A DNA stretch of 64,000 bases, taken from positions 3,782,001 through 3,846,000 of the forward strand of contig NZ_CP018620.1 in assembly GCF_001908275.1 (NCBI RefSeq), given 5' to 3'. A model generated the notes under the pieces. It did not search any database. It had not been told where the DNA came from and worked only from the letters and a program-made list of their open reading frames with translations. Shown here one piece after another: positions 52,800-62,640 of the stretch (position 1 is its first letter; every line of letters starts with the position of its first letter). The translations under genes were made by a program, and so were the position numbers. The stretch is from Paenibacillus xylanexedens (GTDB lineage Bacteria; Bacillota; Bacilli; Paenibacillales; Paenibacillaceae).

Positions 52800-52852
52800 T
52801 TACCGGCCCAGCCGGATTGCACCATCCCGCAGAGACGAGAGGAGAAAGCAGC

Positions 52853-54574
52853 ATGGTTTATAATAACTTACTTAACCCACAGCGCACGAATAGTGATGTG
52901 GAAGATATAAAGATCAAAAGTGATTACTTGCGCGGAAGTCTGACCGAAACGTTAGCCGATCGTATCACGGGGGCTATTCCAGAGGACGACAACCGTCTGA
53001 TGAAACACCACGGCAGTTATATGCAGGATGACCGTGACCTGCGCAATGAGCGTCACAAATCCAAGCTGGAGCCTGCATACCAATTCATGTTGCGTGTGCG
53101 TGCTTCCGGTGGGATTGTAACTCCAGAGCAGTGGTTGATGATGGACAGAGTGGCACATAAATATGCAAATGAGACGATTCGTCTGACCACACGTCAGTCT
53201 TTCCAACTGCATGGTGTACTGAAGTGGGATCTTAAGAACACCATTCGCGAAGTGAACGATTCGTTGCTAAGCACACTGGCTGCATGTGGTGACGTAAACC
53301 GTAACGTGATGTGTAACCCGAATCCGAATCAATCTGATGTGCATGCTGAAGTGTATGAGTGGGCATGTCAGGTGAGCAATCATCTGGACCCTCGTACGCG
53401 GGCTTATCATGAGCTATGGCTGGACGGCGAGAAAGTGATTGATTCTCAGGACTCCGACGAAGAAGTTGAACCAATCTATGGCAAAGTGTATTTGCCACGG
53501 AAGTTCAAAATCGGTATTGCTGTACCACCATCCAATGATGTGGACGTCTATTCACAGGATCTTGGCTTTATTGCTATTGTGGAGAACGGCAAGTTGCAAG
53601 GCTTCAACGTTTCCGTAGGAGGCGGCATGGGGATGTCTCATGGTGACGCCAAAACCTATCCTCAGGTGTCCAAAGTCATTGGTTTCTGTACGCCGGAGCA
53701 AATGATTGATGTTGCAGAGAAAACAGTTATGATTCAGCGTGATTATGGAGATCGTGCAGTTCGTAAACATGCTCGTTTCAAATATACGCTGGATGATCGT
53801 GGTGTGGAGTGGTTTGTCGAAGAGCTGACCAGCCGTCTGGGATGGAAACTGGATGCGGCACGCCCGTATCATTTTGAGACTAACGGAGATCGATATGGTT
53901 GGGTAAAAGGTAATAATGGCAGATGGCACTACACGCTGTTCATTCAGAATGGTCGTGTAAAGGATGTTGATGGATATCCTCTCATGACGGGTTTACGTGA
54001 AATTGCCAAAGTGCATACGGGTGATTTCCGTCTGACTGCGAACCAGAATCTGATCATCGGTAATATTAGCAGCCAGAAGAAGAAAAAGATCGAAGCGCTG
54101 ATTCAGCAGTATAATCTGACCGATGGTGCGCATTACTCAGCGTTGCGCAGAAGTTCCATGGCTTGTGTTGCGTTTCCGACCTGCGGCCTTGCGATGGCTG
54201 AGTCCGAACGTTACTTGCCGTCCCTGATCGACAAACTGGAGCCTGTACTGGACGAAGCCGGGCTGAGAGACAAAGAGATTGTCATTCGGATGACGGGTTG
54301 CCCGAACGGATGCGCAAGACCGATGCTGGCGGAGATTTCATTTATCGGTAAAGCGCCGGGTAAATACAACATGTATCTCGGTGGCAGCTTCACCGGACAT
54401 CGCTTGAATAAGCTGTACAAAGAAAACATTGGCGAAACCGAGATTCTGGACACATTAACTCCAATGGTGAACCAGTATGCTAAAGAGCGCAATGAAGGTG
54501 AACATTTCGGAGACTTTGTCATTCGTGTGGGTTATGTTCCTGAAGTGTTGGATGGTCGACAATTTCACGCTTAA
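52853..54574 (+). CDS. cysI: Sulfite reductase hemoprotein, beta subunit
   Basis: 573 residues. The four cysteines that bind the [4Fe-4S]/siroheme pair are in CVAFPTC and [10 protein letters not shown]. Ferredoxin-like siroheme domains are visible, for example [19 protein letters not shown] and [17 protein letters not shown]. With CysJ it forms assimilatory sulfite reductase in cysteine biosynthesis. ATG 52853 follows AGGAG by eight bases; a longer open frame at 52817 lacks one. The terminator after it is weak. Confidence 0.96.
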   Translation: MVYNNLLNPQRTNSDVEDIKIKSDYLRGSLTETLADRITGAIPEDDNRLMKHHGSYMQDDRDLRNERHKSKLEPAYQFMLRVRASGGIVTPEQWLMMDRVAHKYANETIRLTTRQSFQLHGVLKWDLKNTIREVNDSLLSTLAACGDVNRNVMCNPNPNQSDVHAEVYEWACQVSNHLDPRTRAYHELWLDGEKVIDSQDSDEEVEPIYGKVYLPRKFKIGIAVPPSNDVDVYSQDLGFIAIVENGKLQGFNVSVGGGMGMSHGDAKTYPQVSKVIGFCTPEQMIDVAEKTVMIQRDYGDRAVRKHARFKYTLDDRGVEWFVEELTSRLGWKLDAARPYHFETNGDRYGWVKGNNGRWHYTLFIQNGRVKDVDGYPLMTGLREIAKVHTGDFRLTANQNLIIGNISSQKKKKIEALIQQYNLTDGAHYSALRRSSMACVAFPTCGLAMAESERYLPSLIDKLEPVLDEAGLRDKEIVIRMTGCPNGCARPMLAEISFIGKAPGKYNMYLGGSFTGHRLNKLYKENIGETEILDTLTPMVNQYAKERNEGEHFGDFVIRVGYVPEVLDGRQFHA

Positions 54575-54615
54575 TTGACCGAGTAAGATAACTGAAATTA
54601 GGACTGATTTAGGGC

Positions 54616-54650
54616 GGAAGCATTTCTTTATGGGGTGCTTCTTGTCTGCT
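54616..54650 (+). terminator. Weak terminator after cysI
   Basis: GAAGCA / TGCTTC hairpin followed by TTGTCT; the tail is poor in T. Confidence 0.4.
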
Positions 54651-54852
54651 ATATATGGAGTGAATAGAGGTAACGTTAGTTGCTGCTGAGAGATTTATGA
54701 GAGGATAAACTGAGGCTAACCTTCAAATGGAGATGGATAATCGCCGCAGTTATTCCCATTATTTCGTGTGTATTAACTTGTTGAAGTACGCTCAACAAGA
54801 TATAATGGCATAGTAGAAAGCAGATTAAATGTTGAAAGTGAGCGGAAACGAT

Positions 54853-55569
54853 ATGGGTCGTAAGTGGAATAATATCAAGGAAAAGAAAGCTTCAAAAGAT
54901 GCAAACACGAGCCGGGTCTACGCTAAATTCGGCGTTGAGATCTATGTAGCTGCCAAGAAGGGCGAACCGGACCCGGAAGCGAACCGTGCACTGAAAGTCG
55001 TGCTGGAACGTGCCAAAACGTATAATGTACCCAAAGCCATCATTGATCGTGCGATGGAAAAAGCAAAAGGCAGCGGGGATGAGAACTATGAAGAGTTGCG
55101 TTATGAAGGCTTCGGACCGAATGGTGCGATGGTCATCGTTGATGCACTCACCAACAATGTGAATCGTACAGCGCCGGAAGTGCGCTCTGCGTTTAACAAA
55201 AACGCTGGTAACATGGGTGTCAGTGGTTCAGTTGCATACATGTTTGATCCAACAGCGGTTATCGGTATAGAAGGCAAAAACTCCGAGGAAGTACTGGAAC
55301 TTTTGCTTGAAGCAGATGTGGATGTACGTGATATCGTGGACGAAGACGAAGCTGTAATTGTATATGCAGAACCGGATCAATTCCACGCTGTACAAGAAGC
55401 ATTCAAAGCTGCTGGTATTACTGAGTTCACAGTAGCCGAGCTAACCATGCTTGCGCAAAACCATATTGAACTTCCAGAGGATGCACAAGCTCAGTTTGAG
55501 AAACTGATCGATGCGCTTGAAGACCTTGAAGATGTTCAGCAGGTCTACCATAACGTAGAGTTCGTGTAA
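54853..55569 (+). CDS. YebC/PmpR-family protein (YeeI-like paralogue)
   Basis: 238 residues. The pattern [20 protein letters not shown] and then [20 protein letters not shown] is that of the YebC family; the [15 protein letters not shown] region and VYHNVEFV end match. The divergent N-terminus (RKWNNI in place of the usual GHSKWANIKH) marks the second paralogue, YeeI in B. subtilis. YebC proteins bind DNA or the ribosome at polyproline; which applies here is unknown. Start ATG 54853 behind a weak GTGAGCGGA; terminator follows. Confidence 0.88.
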   Translation: MGRKWNNIKEKKASKDANTSRVYAKFGVEIYVAAKKGEPDPEANRALKVVLERAKTYNVPKAIIDRAMEKAKGSGDENYEELRYEGFGPNGAMVIVDALTNNVNRTAPEVRSAFNKNAGNMGVSGSVAYMFDPTAVIGIEGKNSEEVLELLLEADVDVRDIVDEDEAVIVYAEPDQFHAVQEAFKAAGITEFTVAELTMLAQNHIELPEDAQAQFEKLIDALEDLEDVQQVYHNVEFV

Positions 55570-55600
55570 AAGAACGAGGCGATACGTGGTTTGATTGCAT

Positions 55601-55650
55601 AAAAAGAGTGTCTGACCAATCTGCGGGATTGGACGGACACTCTTTTTTTG
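55601..55650 (+). terminator. Terminator after the YebC-like gene
   Basis: AAAAAGAGTGTC ... GACACTCTTTTT with inner CCAATC / GATTGG, then more T. Confidence 0.9.
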
Positions 55651-55655
55651 TTTGT

Positions 55656-56144
55656 TTATGAGTCAGACTGCAACGTTCCAGGGGACTGATCTGATTTTTC
55701 CGATTTACTTCCACCGAACTTGAACAACACAATTCCGCCAACAATGACAAGTACACCAAGCAGCTGATTCCATGAAAAAGGAATTTGCTCCAGACCGAGC
55801 CACCCCATGGAATCAAACAATAGAGCAAAGCTCAGTTGGGATGTTAGCACGATCGAGATGGCATATGTGGGACCAAGTAGCTTCATCCCTTGCACGAGAC
55901 AGAAGACCACGCCAACGCCGATGGCTCCACTGAGCCAGTACCAAGGTTGCATATGCTGGAAGCTGAATGTATTCTTGCCCTCCACTAGCAGGGAGATGAG
56001 GAAAGAAGCAATGAATCCGGTGAAAAGCACCATCGTTGTTGTGGACCATGAACCGGTGCGTTCATTGACTTTGCTATTAAAAATCGTTTGCAGACTGACA
56101 AGTGCACCTGCCAGTAGTGCAAGCGAAATACCTGTGATTAACAT
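55656..56144 (-). CDS. DMT/YdcZ (DUF606) membrane protein
   Basis: 162 residues with about five membrane helices: LITGISLALLAGALVSLQTI, WSTTTMVLFTGFIASFLISL, YWLSGAIGVGVVFCLVQGMK, a Ser/Tyr-containing helix with AISIVLTSQLSFALLFDS, and LLGVLVIVGGIVLF. Family members act in pairs. It is the last gene of an operon read leftward (YdcZ, Crp-type regulator, YdcZ); the Crp gene stop is 15 bases upstream of this start. Transport role is inferred from the family; the substrate is unknown. Confidence 0.85.
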   Translation of the reverse strand: MLITGISLALLAGALVSLQTIFNSKVNERTGSWSTTTMVLFTGFIASFLISLLVEGKNTFSFQHMQPWYWLSGAIGVGVVFCLVQGMKLLGPTYAISIVLTSQLSFALLFDSMGWLGLEQIPFSWNQLLGVLVIVGGIVLFKFGGSKSEKSDQSPGTLQSDS

Positions 56145-56158
56145 GGTTGTCGAACTCC

Positions 56159-56857
56159 TTATTCATAAATATTGTGACCTGCTATTTCCCTTAGACCCGC
56201 TCGATCCTTGATCATAATCAATCCCTGATGTCGTTCAATTAACCCGTCTGCACAGAGCTTCTGGATGACCCGGTTCAGGTGTCGGTAACTGGTGCCGATC
56301 AGATTCGCGATGTCGGTCAGATTGAACGCGTCCAGCTCTTCATGAACGACGTTGCCCGCTTCTTCTGTTGAGATGGAGAGCAGGTAGCTGACTAGACGAA
56401 CCTCAACGGGATACATCAGGTTGAAATTGGAAAAGTTCGAGTCAATGTAGAATTTGTGAGAGATGATTTTAAGCAAAAATTTAAGTAAAGGTGCATAATC
56501 GCTGGCAAGCTCAGCAAGCCATTGATAATGAATGCGAAGCATCACCACAGGTGAGACTGCCTGAACCGTATTAACAATATCGCTTTCACGGACATATTCT
56601 ATGTCACCGACGACTTCAAGCGGTGTTTTGAAACAAAGCACCAGCGTTTTGTCCTGTGCGGAGGTGGTGAAAATCTTGATTTTACCTTCAACCAGTACGT
56701 ATAAATATTCGGAAGTTTCCCCTTCACGACAGATCAGTTCACACTTCTCAAAGTGGCATAACGTCATATGTGTACGCAGGGGCTCGTGAAATACAGTTTC
56801 GAGTTGATATTGCTTCAGATATTGTATTAATTGTTGCTCGTTATGGATCTCTTGCAC
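56159..56857 (-). CDS. Crp/Fnr-family transcriptional regulator (YeiL-like)
   Basis: 232 residues. Cyclic-nucleotide-type beta barrel (ELICREGETSEYLYVLVEGK and IKIF) then the winged-helix LTDIANLIGTSYRHLNRVIQ. No Fe-S cysteine cluster is visible at the N-terminus, unlike Fnr. Start is ambiguous: GTG at 56857 (GGGGGTGA eight bases upstream) or GTG at 56869; I chose 56857. It lies between two YdcZ genes on the same strand and probably regulates them. Confidence 0.85.
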   Translation of the reverse strand: MQEIHNEQQLIQYLKQYQLETVFHEPLRTHMTLCHFEKCELICREGETSEYLYVLVEGKIKIFTTSAQDKTLVLCFKTPLEVVGDIEYVRESDIVNTVQAVSPVVMLRIHYQWLAELASDYAPLLKFLLKIISHKFYIDSNFSNFNLMYPVEVRLVSYLLSISTEEAGNVVHEELDAFNLTDIANLIGTSYRHLNRVIQKLCADGLIERHQGLIMIKDRAGLREIAGHNIYE

Positions 56858-56903
56858 GCTGTTATTCACCCCCGACGATATGTTTCAATCCTTTTTCTAA
56901 AAA

Positions 56904-57329
56904 CTATAGTTTCATAATAATGACACCAGTCACCATTAAGGCAATGCCTAGAAATTGCGGCAGTTTCATCTTTTGTTTCACCACGCCGAACCATCCGTTA
57001 CTATCCACTAGAAAAGTCAGGAACAGCTGAGCAATGAGCAGAGCCGAGATCGTGAATGTAACCCCAATTTGCTGAATGGCCGTCACTTCGCTGAAAATAA
57101 TGACGGCGCCAAAAGCACCTCCCGCTAGGTACATAGGTTTTACTTGTTTGAGTCCTTGAAGGTTGGTGTCTCTAACAAACATTAGGATCAGCGCCGCTAA
57201 GATGAATCCTGTCAGTTGTGTAATCGTAGCGGCCTGCCATGTGCCCATGTCGGTGCTAATCCGAGTATTGGCAACCCCTTGGAGCGTGATACACGCGCCG
57301 CCCAGTAATGCAAAAATAATTCCTCTCAT
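56904..57329 (-). CDS. DMT/YdcZ (DUF606) membrane protein
   Basis: 141 residues and about five helices: GIIFALLGGACITLQGVANT, ITQLTGFILAALILMFV, YLAGGAFGAVIIFSEVTAI, ISALLIAQLFLTFLVDSNGW and FLGIALMVTGVIIM. It shares its pattern with the second YdcZ at 55656. First gene of the leftward operon. The pair probably forms a heterodimeric transporter, as duplicated DUF606 genes often do. Confidence 0.85.
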   Translation of the reverse strand: MRGIIFALLGGACITLQGVANTRISTDMGTWQAATITQLTGFILAALILMFVRDTNLQGLKQVKPMYLAGGAFGAVIIFSEVTAIQQIGVTFTISALLIAQLFLTFLVDSNGWFGVVKQKMKLPQFLGIALMVTGVIIMKL

Positions 57330-57848
57330 ATGTACGCTCCTTATTCAATCACTTCGACTTCTATTATTAAATGATAAATTGACTCTGAACGCCAAGGACA
57401 AATGTCCTGAGCTTTGAAGTCACAGCATCTAGAGTACAATAAAGAACTCGGGAAATCCAGATGGGGCATGAAGAGAGGCGTGGCATATGTGCTCAGTACT
57501 CATTTTTCATCATAATCGAACGAACCAGTGACACCTTATTGTACTGATTCGATTGAATTGAGAAATCTAACGAATCTCAGCGACGTTAAATGGGCTATGC
57601 TGGGTAGAAATAGGCGGTAAAACAGGGGGAATGGAGGCATAGGGTGTCTGCGATTCGTTACTATTGAGAATCGGCAAATATTCGCTCAATAGAGTGTGTC
57701 AGGTTCGTCAGCTATCCAAGAAATGAAACGAGAGTCTGCCGAGCGTACCCCGGAGCATAGAAAGTATCCAAAGCTCCAGGGTAGGACAGGCAATGAGATT
57801 AGAAGCAATCAGCTAGAAGATCCTCTCCGTACAAATCCAATGATCCTA
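57330..57848. repeat. 519-bp gene-free region with an imperfect inverted repeat
   Basis: No supported gene. At 57568-57584 TAACGAATCTCAGCGAC faces GTGTCTGCGATTCGTTA at 57644-57660 (14 of 17 pair), spanning a 93-bp stem-loop. It could be an intergenic repeat or a structured RNA. The rest shows nothing I recognise. Confidence 0.4.
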
Positions 57849-58652
57849 TTAGATCACAGTGTACACGGGCTTCTCGCCTACAAAACGAACAGACAATTCG
57901 GGAAAACGTTCTGCCAACCTGTCTGCTAATAGCTTCATTCCCGGAGCCTCGCTCTCTGCATGCCCCATCATGATCAGTGCCTTGGACTTGCCTTGTTGCA
58001 CGGCATCACGGATATATTCCGGTGTCTCCCATTCGAATCCTTCTCCAGCAATGATGAGATCCAATTGCTCATTCTGAATCAAAGGAATCGTCACATGTCC
58101 ATTACCACGAAAACCTACCAGTACCGCTGCACGTCTACAGACTATTTCCGCATTGCCTGCAACGCGTACATAATCGATGCCCAGGGAACTTTTCACATGG
58201 TGAGCAATAGCTTGGGCGGTGCGTCCTTCCGGAAAAGAAAGGATGTCTGCTTCCGCTAGTTGTTGCTCCACATAAGAGGACCACCCCAAGGCCTGAATCA
58301 GTCCTTCGGTAATGCCATCCGGTTGGAAGCGGTGGATGATATCATGACATCGATAGATGGAAATGCCTGCTTCGGTGATCAAGCTTTTTTTAGTTTCATA
58401 AACTGGATCATTGGCTAACCAATCGGTATGACTGTGATGGTTGTAGAAGGGGGATTCATGAGCGATAATTAGATTGGCCCCACGTTGTACGGCATGTTCA
58501 ATGACATGTTGAGTGGGCATAAAAGTAACAAACACACCTGTGACCGTTTGGTCGGACGAGCCAGTAATCAGCCGATCTACCGTGTTCTCCGGTAACTCTA
58601 CATGGGCTGTGAGATACTGTATAATGTCTTGAATGGTTATATTCATGGACAT
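57849..58652 (-). CDS. NIF3-like dinuclear metal-centre protein
   Basis: 267 residues. The metal-binding residues are in NLIIAHESPFYNHHSHTDW and in the C-terminal IMMGHAESEAPGM; the N-terminal DRLITGSSDQTVTGVFVTFM and the CHDIIHRFQPDGITEGL segment are typical. NIF3 proteins form hexameric rings of unknown biochemical role (often named GTP cyclohydrolase I type 2). GGAGG precedes both ATG 58652 and ATG 58646; the longer start is listed. It is divergent from a TetR gene. Confidence 0.85.
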   Translation of the reverse strand: MSMNITIQDIIQYLTAHVELPENTVDRLITGSSDQTVTGVFVTFMPTQHVIEHAVQRGANLIIAHESPFYNHHSHTDWLANDPVYETKKSLITEAGISIYRCHDIIHRFQPDGITEGLIQALGWSSYVEQQLAEADILSFPEGRTAQAIAHHVKSSLGIDYVRVAGNAEIVCRRAAVLVGFRGNGHVTIPLIQNEQLDLIIAGEGFEWETPEYIRDAVQQGKSKALIMMGHAESEAPGMKLLADRLAERFPELSVRFVGEKPVYTVI

Positions 58653-58765
58653 AAGTCCTCCAAAATAATAGATTTTATAGTTATTGTATCATTTTGAAGA
58701 ATAAACAGTAGGATAGAAAGGTCTTGCTTGAAGTGACAAAAGGAGTTATACTAATCAAACATAAC

Positions 58766-58783
58766 GGAATGAACGTTCATTCC
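58766..58783. promoter_or_regulatory. TetR operator 1
   Basis: GGAATGAACGTTCATTCC, a perfect 18-bp palindrome 22 bases before the tetR start. The same pattern with a different centre recurs at 59408. Confidence 0.85.
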
Positions 58784-58805
58784 TGTATAAAGGAGGGATA
58801 GCCAC

Positions 58806-59378
58806 ATGGCTAAAAGCAGCAAAAAAGATGATATTTTTGCAGCTGCTTTAACGCTTTTTGCACAGCGGGGATTCGATGCAACAACCATGCCGATGATTGC
58901 CGATTCGGCTCAGGTGGGAGCAGGAACTATTTACCGTTATTTTACGAACAAGGAAGTATTGTTGAATGAACTTTTTCAGAAAAGTATCAGGGAGTTTCTT
59001 GATGCCTTAAAACAGGGATTTCCGAATGAGCCGATACCTGTACGTGACCAGTTTCATCATATTTTTCGTGGATTGTTCAAGTTCGCAGAGTCCGACCCGG
59101 ATCGCCTAAAGTTTATTAATTCTACGGGTAATGCATTGCATTTTCACGATGAAAGCAAGGAAAGTGTCAATGAATTTATGGGGTTTCTGAATGAATGCAT
59201 ACATAAGGGGCAGCAGCAAGGAGCCATTCTTATACTGCCTACAGAAGCTTTAATGAATATAGTTTACGGTGCTTTCATACATTTGTTTGAACACTTTAAC
59301 AAAGGTCTCCTGGAAGCGACGCCGGAGCTAATGAACCAGCTTGAGGAGTGCCTGTGGAATGCCATTAGAGTCCATTGA
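58806..59378 (+). CDS. TetR/AcrR-family regulator
   Basis: 190 residues. Helix-turn-helix DDIFAAALTLFAQRGFDATT, then MPMIADSAQVGAGTIYRYFT, a QacR/AcrR-style pattern. The C-terminal ligand domain has TGNALHFHDESKESVNEFMG. GGAGGG lies upstream of the ATG. Operators in front of this gene and in front of the MMPL transporter gene share GGAATGAA..TTCATTCC, so it represses both. The inducer is probably a lipophilic compound exported by the transporter, which is an inference. Confidence 0.9.
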   Translation: MAKSSKKDDIFAAALTLFAQRGFDATTMPMIADSAQVGAGTIYRYFTNKEVLLNELFQKSIREFLDALKQGFPNEPIPVRDQFHHIFRGLFKFAESDPDRLKFINSTGNALHFHDESKESVNEFMGFLNECIHKGQQQGAILILPTEALMNIVYGAFIHLFEHFNKGLLEATPELMNQLEECLWNAIRVH

Positions 59379-59407
59379 TTCTATTGGCCTTTTTTTACAA
59401 CATAAAC

Positions 59408-59425
59408 GGAATGAATATTCATTCC
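59408..59425. promoter_or_regulatory. TetR operator 2, before the MMPL transporter
   Basis: GGAATGAATATTCATTCC, a perfect 18-bp palindrome 33 bases before the transporter start, with the same arms as operator 1. Confidence 0.85.
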
Positions 59426-59457
59426 TATACTAGACATAAGGTGTGTGAAGATAAATC

Positions 59458-62400
59458 ATGAATAAACTTAGGAATCCCAGAACGATTTCCCTGATTTTTT
59501 GGATACTCATTACTCTCGTTTCTGTAGTGGCGATGCCTGATTTTGGTCAACTGGTAAAAGAAAAAGGACAGATTTCAATTCCTGAAACGGCACAAAGCCA
59601 GGTTGCTGCGACTATGTTGAGAGATATGGATAAGGATAGCGGGAATACTTATTCCATCATTGCTGTATTTAATAGTGGAGAAGATACACAAGCATTAACG
59701 AACCAGCAAAAGACGGCGATCGAATCCGTTTTATCCAACCTGAAAAATCAGAAAAAGCAACTGAATATTGAGACGATCACAAGCCATCTGGATGGTGAAG
59801 AGCAAGCCGATCGGCTTATATCCGAGGACCAAACCACGATCCTGACTCAAATCACCGTCACTAAAGATGAGAATATTCCTCTTTCGGAAGTGATTAGTCT
59901 GTTAAAAGAATCTACAGCCATCCCTGATGTGGATACATATCTGACGGGAGCTGACCTGATCGATGATGATTTTGGTAAATCGATTGAAGACGGTGTGCAG
60001 AAAACAGAAATTATCGCGATCATTTTCATCCTCGTTATCCTGATTATTATTTTTAGATCGCCGATCATACCTGTTATTTCACTGCTCACGGTAGGTATAT
60101 CTTACGTTGTTTCATTAGCTATTGTGGGATATCTTGTAGATTGGTTTAACTTTCCGTTCTCGAACTTTACTCAGATATTTATGGTCGTTATCCTCTTTGG
60201 TATTGGTACGGATTATAATATCCTGTTATATACCAGATTCAAGGAGGAACTAAGTAGACAAGATGGCGATGTGATTCTTGCGACCAAAACGACATTTAAA
60301 ACAGCAGGCAGAACCGTATTGTATAGCGGCATCGCTGTATTCATCGGGTTTCTTTCACTTCTGCTTGCCAAGTTTCAGTTATATCAGGCAACCTCTGCGG
60401 TGGCGATCGCAGTAGCGGTTCTCATTATCGTCCTCAATACGTTGAACCCGTTCTTCATGGTTGTCATGGGCAAAAAAATGTTCTGGCCATCGAAAAAATT
60501 CGAAGGCCATGCGGACAGCCGACTGTGGGGATTTTTATCCCGCCAATCGGTACGAAGACCTTTCCTGGCAATCATTCTGGTTGCGGTGATTAGTGTTCCT
60601 TTATTATTCAGTTACAGTAATCGACTAAGTTATAATGACCTGTTTGAAGTCAATAATGACTACAATTCCAAACAGGGGATTAATCTGATTATGGAGCATT
60701 ATGCACCAGGATTCTCAGCGCCAACAACATTGGTTGTGCAATCCGAGCACGCAATGGACAATCAGACATTGCTGAAGGCACTGGATGATCTGACGGATAA
60801 GATGTCCAAGGTGGAAGGTGTCTCTGAGGTTTACAGTGTCACTCGACCAACTGGAGTCCAAATTAAAGAGTTGTATATTAACGATCAAGCAGAGGAGCTT
60901 AATCAGGGGATTGGTAAAGCAAACGATGGTGTAGGCGAAATTAAGGAAGGTTTGTCCTCTGCAGCTGGACAGCTTCAATCTTCAAATGATTTAAGTAACG
61001 TACAACTGTTGATTGATGGGACAAGTCGGTTGCAAGTTGGAGTAAATGCATTGGGAGACGCCATGAATCAGGTATCTGATGGGCTGAATAATGGGGAAGA
61101 AGGGGCAGAGACGTTGAAAAACGGACTTACTACCCTTAAAGAAAAGGTTGGAGTCCTGTCTAAAGGTGCCAGTGATCTGCAAAAAGGGTATACGCAACTT
61201 GAGCAGGGACTTGGTTCCTTCAGTGGTACTTTCACAAGCATCAAGACAGCTATTAAGGGAGCGCTTGATGCCTATGCTCAGATTGAAAGCAGCATGACCC
61301 GTCTAATTGCGAATCATCCTGAGTTACAACAAGAAGAAGATGCTGTACAAGTGATTAGTATTTCTCAAGCGGCTCAAACTGAACTGAACGCGTTATACAC
61401 ACAGTTGGACCGGTTGATGCAGCAGTACAATGGGGCTATGGATTCTTTCAAGGAAGCCAACGAGTCAATGGCTCAAATTAGTGGCGGTCTGACTCAGGTT
61501 GCTGTAGGTGTCGGTCAGCTTGAATACGGTGCTGGCGAGCTATCCAAAGGTTTGGCGACTGGAGCCAATGGAACCCAGCAGATAGCGGGTAAAACATTGG
61601 AAGTGAAGGATGGGCTGGGTCAGATTAATGAAGGACAGAGTCAATTGTTAAGCGGTCTGAACGATTTGCAGGACAAAATGGGTGAGTTGAAATCCGGATT
61701 GACCGAAAGTACAAAAGGACTCTCAGATGTGTCGAAGGGTCTTGGTGATGCCGAAGATTATTTGGGCCATCTTGGCCAGTCTGATGCTGCGAAAAGCTTC
61801 TACATTCCAGAAGAGGTATTAAAAGGAGAAGAGTTTCTAAGTTCGCTCGACATGTATATGTCTTCGGATCGGAAGACAGCGGAAATCTCCATTATTTTGA
61901 CCGATAATCCATATTCGAAAGAAGCGATGGATGTTGTTCAAAATCTTAACAAGCAGTTGGAAACGGCTTTGGTTGGCACGGATTTGAGTGAGGCGAAAGT
62001 GGCACTGGGCGGCATACCGTCACAGAACCTGGATATGAAAGAATTATCCGGAGGTGATCTGAATCGGACGTCCATGATCATGCTGATTGGAATTGGATTG
62101 ATACTTTTGTTCATTATTCGTTCGTTTTGGCAGACTGTAATCATTATAGGTGCGTTATTCCTGACGTATTATGTGGCCCTTGGTCTGAATGAATTGCTGA
62201 TGGTTGGCCCGCTTGGCGTTGACTATCTGAGCTGGAACGTTCCTTTCTTCAGTCTGATCATGATTGTTACACTTGGTGTGGACTACAGTATCTTCCTCAT
62301 GATGAAATATCGTGAGATTGAAGGAGATCCAATTCATAAAATTACGGAAGCTTCCCGTAATATAGGAGGGGTCGTGATCTCGGCGGCAGTGATCTTGGGA

Positions 62401-62580
62401 GGTACTTTCGCCGCACTAATTCCTTCCGGTGTTGTTACGCTGATTGAAGTAGCTATTTCTGTCATCATCGGATTGGTTCTGCTAAGTTTTGTCATGCTTC
62501 CAATCTTGCTTCCGGCTCTAATCAGTCTATTACACAAGTTAAAAAACTGGGGTTCGGGGTCCGATCCCATAAACAAATAA
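59458..62580 (+). CDS. MMPL/RND-family transporter with long extracellular coiled-coil insert
   Basis: 1040 residues. First helix at 10-27, then RND-like helix groups at about 185-350 and 875-1020; the MMPL signatures GIGTDYNILLYTRFKEE and TLGVDYSIFLMMKYREI are both present. Between them, residues about 490-760 form a heptad-rich segment of repeated units such as LSGGLTQVAVGVGQLEYGAG, GLATGANGTQQIA and LSSAAGQLQSSNDL, like the Pip/YhgE family. It would export lipids, drugs or siderophore-like molecules using proton motive force. Regulated by the adjacent TetR gene through the palindrome at 59408. A terminator follows. Confidence 0.92.
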   Translation: MNKLRNPRTISLIFWILITLVSVVAMPDFGQLVKEKGQISIPETAQSQVAATMLRDMDKDSGNTYSIIAVFNSGEDTQALTNQQKTAIESVLSNLKNQKKQLNIETITSHLDGEEQADRLISEDQTTILTQITVTKDENIPLSEVISLLKESTAIPDVDTYLTGADLIDDDFGKSIEDGVQKTEIIAIIFILVILIIIFRSPIIPVISLLTVGISYVVSLAIVGYLVDWFNFPFSNFTQIFMVVILFGIGTDYNILLYTRFKEELSRQDGDVILATKTTFKTAGRTVLYSGIAVFIGFLSLLLAKFQLYQATSAVAIAVAVLIIVLNTLNPFFMVVMGKKMFWPSKKFEGHADSRLWGFLSRQSVRRPFLAIILVAVISVPLLFSYSNRLSYNDLFEVNNDYNSKQGINLIMEHYAPGFSAPTTLVVQSEHAMDNQTLLKALDDLTDKMSKVEGVSEVYSVTRPTGVQIKELYINDQAEELNQGIGKANDGVGEIKEGLSSAAGQLQSSNDLSNVQLLIDGTSRLQVGVNALGDAMNQVSDGLNNGEEGAETLKNGLTTLKEKVGVLSKGASDLQKGYTQLEQGLGSFSGTFTSIKTAIKGALDAYAQIESSMTRLIANHPELQQEEDAVQVISISQAAQTELNALYTQLDRLMQQYNGAMDSFKEANESMAQISGGLTQVAVGVGQLEYGAGELSKGLATGANGTQQIAGKTLEVKDGLGQINEGQSQLLSGLNDLQDKMGELKSGLTESTKGLSDVSKGLGDAEDYLGHLGQSDAAKSFYIPEEVLKGEEFLSSLDMYMSSDRKTAEISIILTDNPYSKEAMDVVQNLNKQLETALVGTDLSEAKVALGGIPSQNLDMKELSGGDLNRTSMIMLIGIGLILLFIIRSFWQTVIIIGALFLTYYVALGLNELLMVGPLGVDYLSWNVPFFSLIMIVTLGVDYSIFLMMKYREIEGDPIHKITEASRNIGGVVISAAVILGGTFAALIPSGVVTLIEVAISVIIGLVLLSFVMLPILLPALISLLHKLKNWGSGSDPINK

Positions 62581-62600
62581 ATAAATCATCTTTATATCAA

Positions 62601-62640
62601 GCGATTCCTGACAAACATGACGTCAGGGGTCGTTTTTTAT
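62601..62640 (+). terminator. Terminator after the MMPL transporter
   Basis: GCGATTCCTGAC / GTCAGGGGTCGT stem with three wobble pairs and a nine-base loop, then TTTTT. Confidence 0.75.

Noticed and set aside
57696..57929. 77-codon plus-strand frame antisense to the NIF3 gene's end
   Set aside because: No ribosome binding site, unusual composition and overlap with a clear gene on the other strand.
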